Virus record (IMG/VR): IMGVR_UViG_3300050821_008163
Span: 1-44,431 of that record
DNA from: a virus
DNA: 44,431 bases
Strand: one strand, 5' to 3'
Part shown: in pieces, positions 43,314 through 44,431 of the stretch
Layout of the letters: every line of letters begins with the position of its first letter
Numbering within the stretch: position 1 is the stretch's first letter
Position numbers and translations under genes: made by a program
Notes under the pieces: model-generated
Told to the model about the DNA's origin: nothing
Database searches by the model: none
The model's input: only the letters and a program-made list of their open reading frames with translations

Positions 43314-43939
43314 CTAGAACGCCTCGTAAGGCACGTACAGCAGCAGAAGTAAAGGGTGCCAAGAAGGCTGTTGCGACAAAAGCTGCGGAAACTGCAGCGA
43401 TGACGCCAAAAGAACGAGCGGCTCAGGCGCTTAAGCGGCATAAGTCGGCTGAAAAGGCTGCGGCGACTAGAAAAAGGGAAGTAACTGCCTTCGAGCTAGC
43501 GCATCATGGCAAAAAGCCTAAGAAGGGGCAGCTAAACCCGCGTGGGGCGACAGGTTCACTAGCACGAACATGGGTTCTTGGCGGAAATGACGAGTACGAC
43601 TCGTGCACTGCGACGGCTTTCGCCAATAGTCTACTGTTGGTGAGTGGTATTAGGCCTTCTGATGAAGAAGTTCTCGTCCTGTATGAGATTGCGGGACTGG
43701 TAAGTATTAAGGAAAGCCTAGAGGTGCTGATGGACGTAGGCTTGGCAGGTGTTAGACCTCTAAGCTGTGACCCTGTAGGCTTCTTGGCGCCTGGTTTTGT
43801 TGTAGGAGTCACGGGAGACCATACGGCCACCTACGACTGGGACAGTCTGATTACGTGGGGCGGCAAGGTCCGTCTGTGTAGGGCCTGGCAAGTAGAAGAA
43901 GCATGGTCGATCGAGTGGCCAGTGAAGGAGAGAACGTGA
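43310..43939 (+). CDS. Papain-like cysteine protease candidate, basic N-terminus
   Basis: 209 residues, GTG in a GTGA overlap. The first 80 residues form a Lys/Ala-rich basic helix and linker. Then NDEYDSCTATAFANSLLLVS places a Cys (99) at the start of a helix, and GDHTATYDWDSLITWGG places a His (171) before a strand, the order of papain-like (C1/C39) peptidases. It is next to the portal, where prohead proteases or head-morphogenesis genes usually lie. A maturation protease or a structural relic is possible; the third catalytic residue is not sure. Confidence 0.6.
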   Translation: MTRTPRKARTAAEVKGAKKAVATKAAETAAMTPKERAAQALKRHKSAEKAAATRKREVTAFELAHHGKKPKKGQLNPRGATGSLARTWVLGGNDEYDSCTATAFANSLLLVSGIRPSDEEVLVLYEIAGLVSIKESLEVLMDVGLAGVRPLSCDPVGFLAPGFVVGVTGDHTATYDWDSLITWGGKVRLCRAWQVEEAWSIEWPVKERT

Positions 43940-44340
43940 AGAGAGCAGTCGTAACAGTCACGGCACAAGCTGGCCAGAACTCTGCAGAGTATGTCGTGGC
44001 CACGCTGCCAGCCATTCCGCTTCCGTCGGAGCCTGGAGGCGTTCTGCTGACCCAGGTCGTTATCGACGGCTTCATTAACTATACGCCAGGTACGTCGACG
44101 ACTATCCTGACGATTCGTGTTCGCCGTGCGACGCTTGTAGGGACGCTAGTTGGAGTTGCACAGGCTGTAACTGCTGTGGCAGGTGCTGCAATGGCAGTTC
44201 CTATTTCGGCTGCGGATCCGATATCGCAGGCGTCTCCACCTGCAGTACCAGGTCAGATCTACGTAATTACGGCGCAGCAGACTGGCGGCGCAGCTGCGGG
44301 CACGACCAACTATGCAGTTGTCACTGCGACGACTAGCTAG
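43936..44340 (+). CDS. Structural protein candidate, 134 aa
   Basis: GTG behind AAGGAGAG in a GTGA overlap. VKRAVVTVTAQAGQNSAEYV, VATLPAIPLPSEPGG and a Gly/Ala/Thr-rich C-terminus with strands suggest a virion surface protein. The next gene starts with a similar segment, so the two are paralogs. Confidence 0.7.
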   Translation: MKRAVVTVTAQAGQNSAEYVVATLPAIPLPSEPGGVLLTQVVIDGFINYTPGTSTTILTIRVRRATLVGTLVGVAQAVTAVAGAAMAVPISAADPISQASPPAVPGQIYVITAQQTGGAAAGTTNYAVVTATTS

Positions 44341-44348
44341 GAGCTGAC

Positions 44349-44431
44349 ATGCTGCTGAAGAGAGCTGTAGGAACGGCGACTAACGTCGCTACTAATGTCA
44401 GTACCGAGGGGGTGATAGCGACCCTGCCAGC
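44349..44431 (+). CDS. Structural protein candidate, start only
   Basis: ATG behind GGAG; 27 codons visible: MLLKRAVGTATNVATNVSTE then GVIATLPA. Compare KRAV-x-T-x-T ... V-x-ATLPA of the gene before. It is cut off by the right edge. Confidence 0.62.
   Translation, partial: MLLKRAVGTATNVATNVSTEGVIATLP

Overview
The window is a densely packed piece of a tailed bacteriophage genome. About 37 kb of small, mostly unknown genes are read leftward (minus strand). A divergent control region at about 37.2-37.47 kb separates them from a rightward head-assembly module: small terminase candidate, small beta-rich proteins, large terminase, portal, a papain-like protease candidate, then further structural genes cut by the window edge. 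The host is most likely an actinomycete, probably Streptomyces. The evidence is three DUF397 proteins, an Lsr2-type nucleoid protein, many GTG/TTG starts with GGAGG-type ribosome sites, and several small zinc-ribbon proteins of an actinobacterial type. GC content looks well below that of Streptomyces chromosomes, as in some large Streptomyces phages. I see no integrase, tail genes or lysis genes, so lifestyle cannot be judged.

Layout. 1-8.5 kb (minus): exported protein, membrane protein, lipoprotein, SNF2-type helicase, MerR-like and winged-helix DNA-binding proteins, zinc proteins. 8.53-9.47 kb: no credible protein gene, but many long complementary segments and a tRNA-like element; I read this as a large structured RNA of roughly 650-870 nt. 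9.47-20.8 kb (minus): tightly overlapping small genes including the Lsr2-like protein, a two-winged-helix protein, a GNAT acetyltransferase, a family of W-H...CG...CxxC zinc proteins, an XRE regulator, a ribbon-helix-helix candidate and a SLOG-domain protein. 21-30.2 kb (minus): lipoprotein, exported and small membrane proteins, three DUF397 proteins. 30.3-37.2 kb (minus): P-loop ATPase (DUF3631-like), an AT-rich non-coding stretch, and more small genes.

Most minus-strand genes overlap by 1-17 bases (ATGA, GTGA, TAGTG, TAATG), so they are read as long polycistronic messages. Eight leftward promoter candidates and one rightward one share exactly the same geometry (TATAAT-like -10, 18-base spacer, -35 of TTG- or TAGC- type). 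Many intergenic gaps hold a perfect hairpin just upstream of the next ribosome site, which suggests a general scheme of mRNA processing or stabilisation.

The main candidates for undescribed biology are the large structured RNA with its tRNA-like neighbour, the five-gene tandem array of paralogous small beta proteins between the terminase subunits, the hairpin-before-ribosome-site architecture, and the accessory set of DUF397/Lsr2/lipoprotein genes that probably acts on host regulation or the host surface. All calls come from reading the sequence only; no database search was run.
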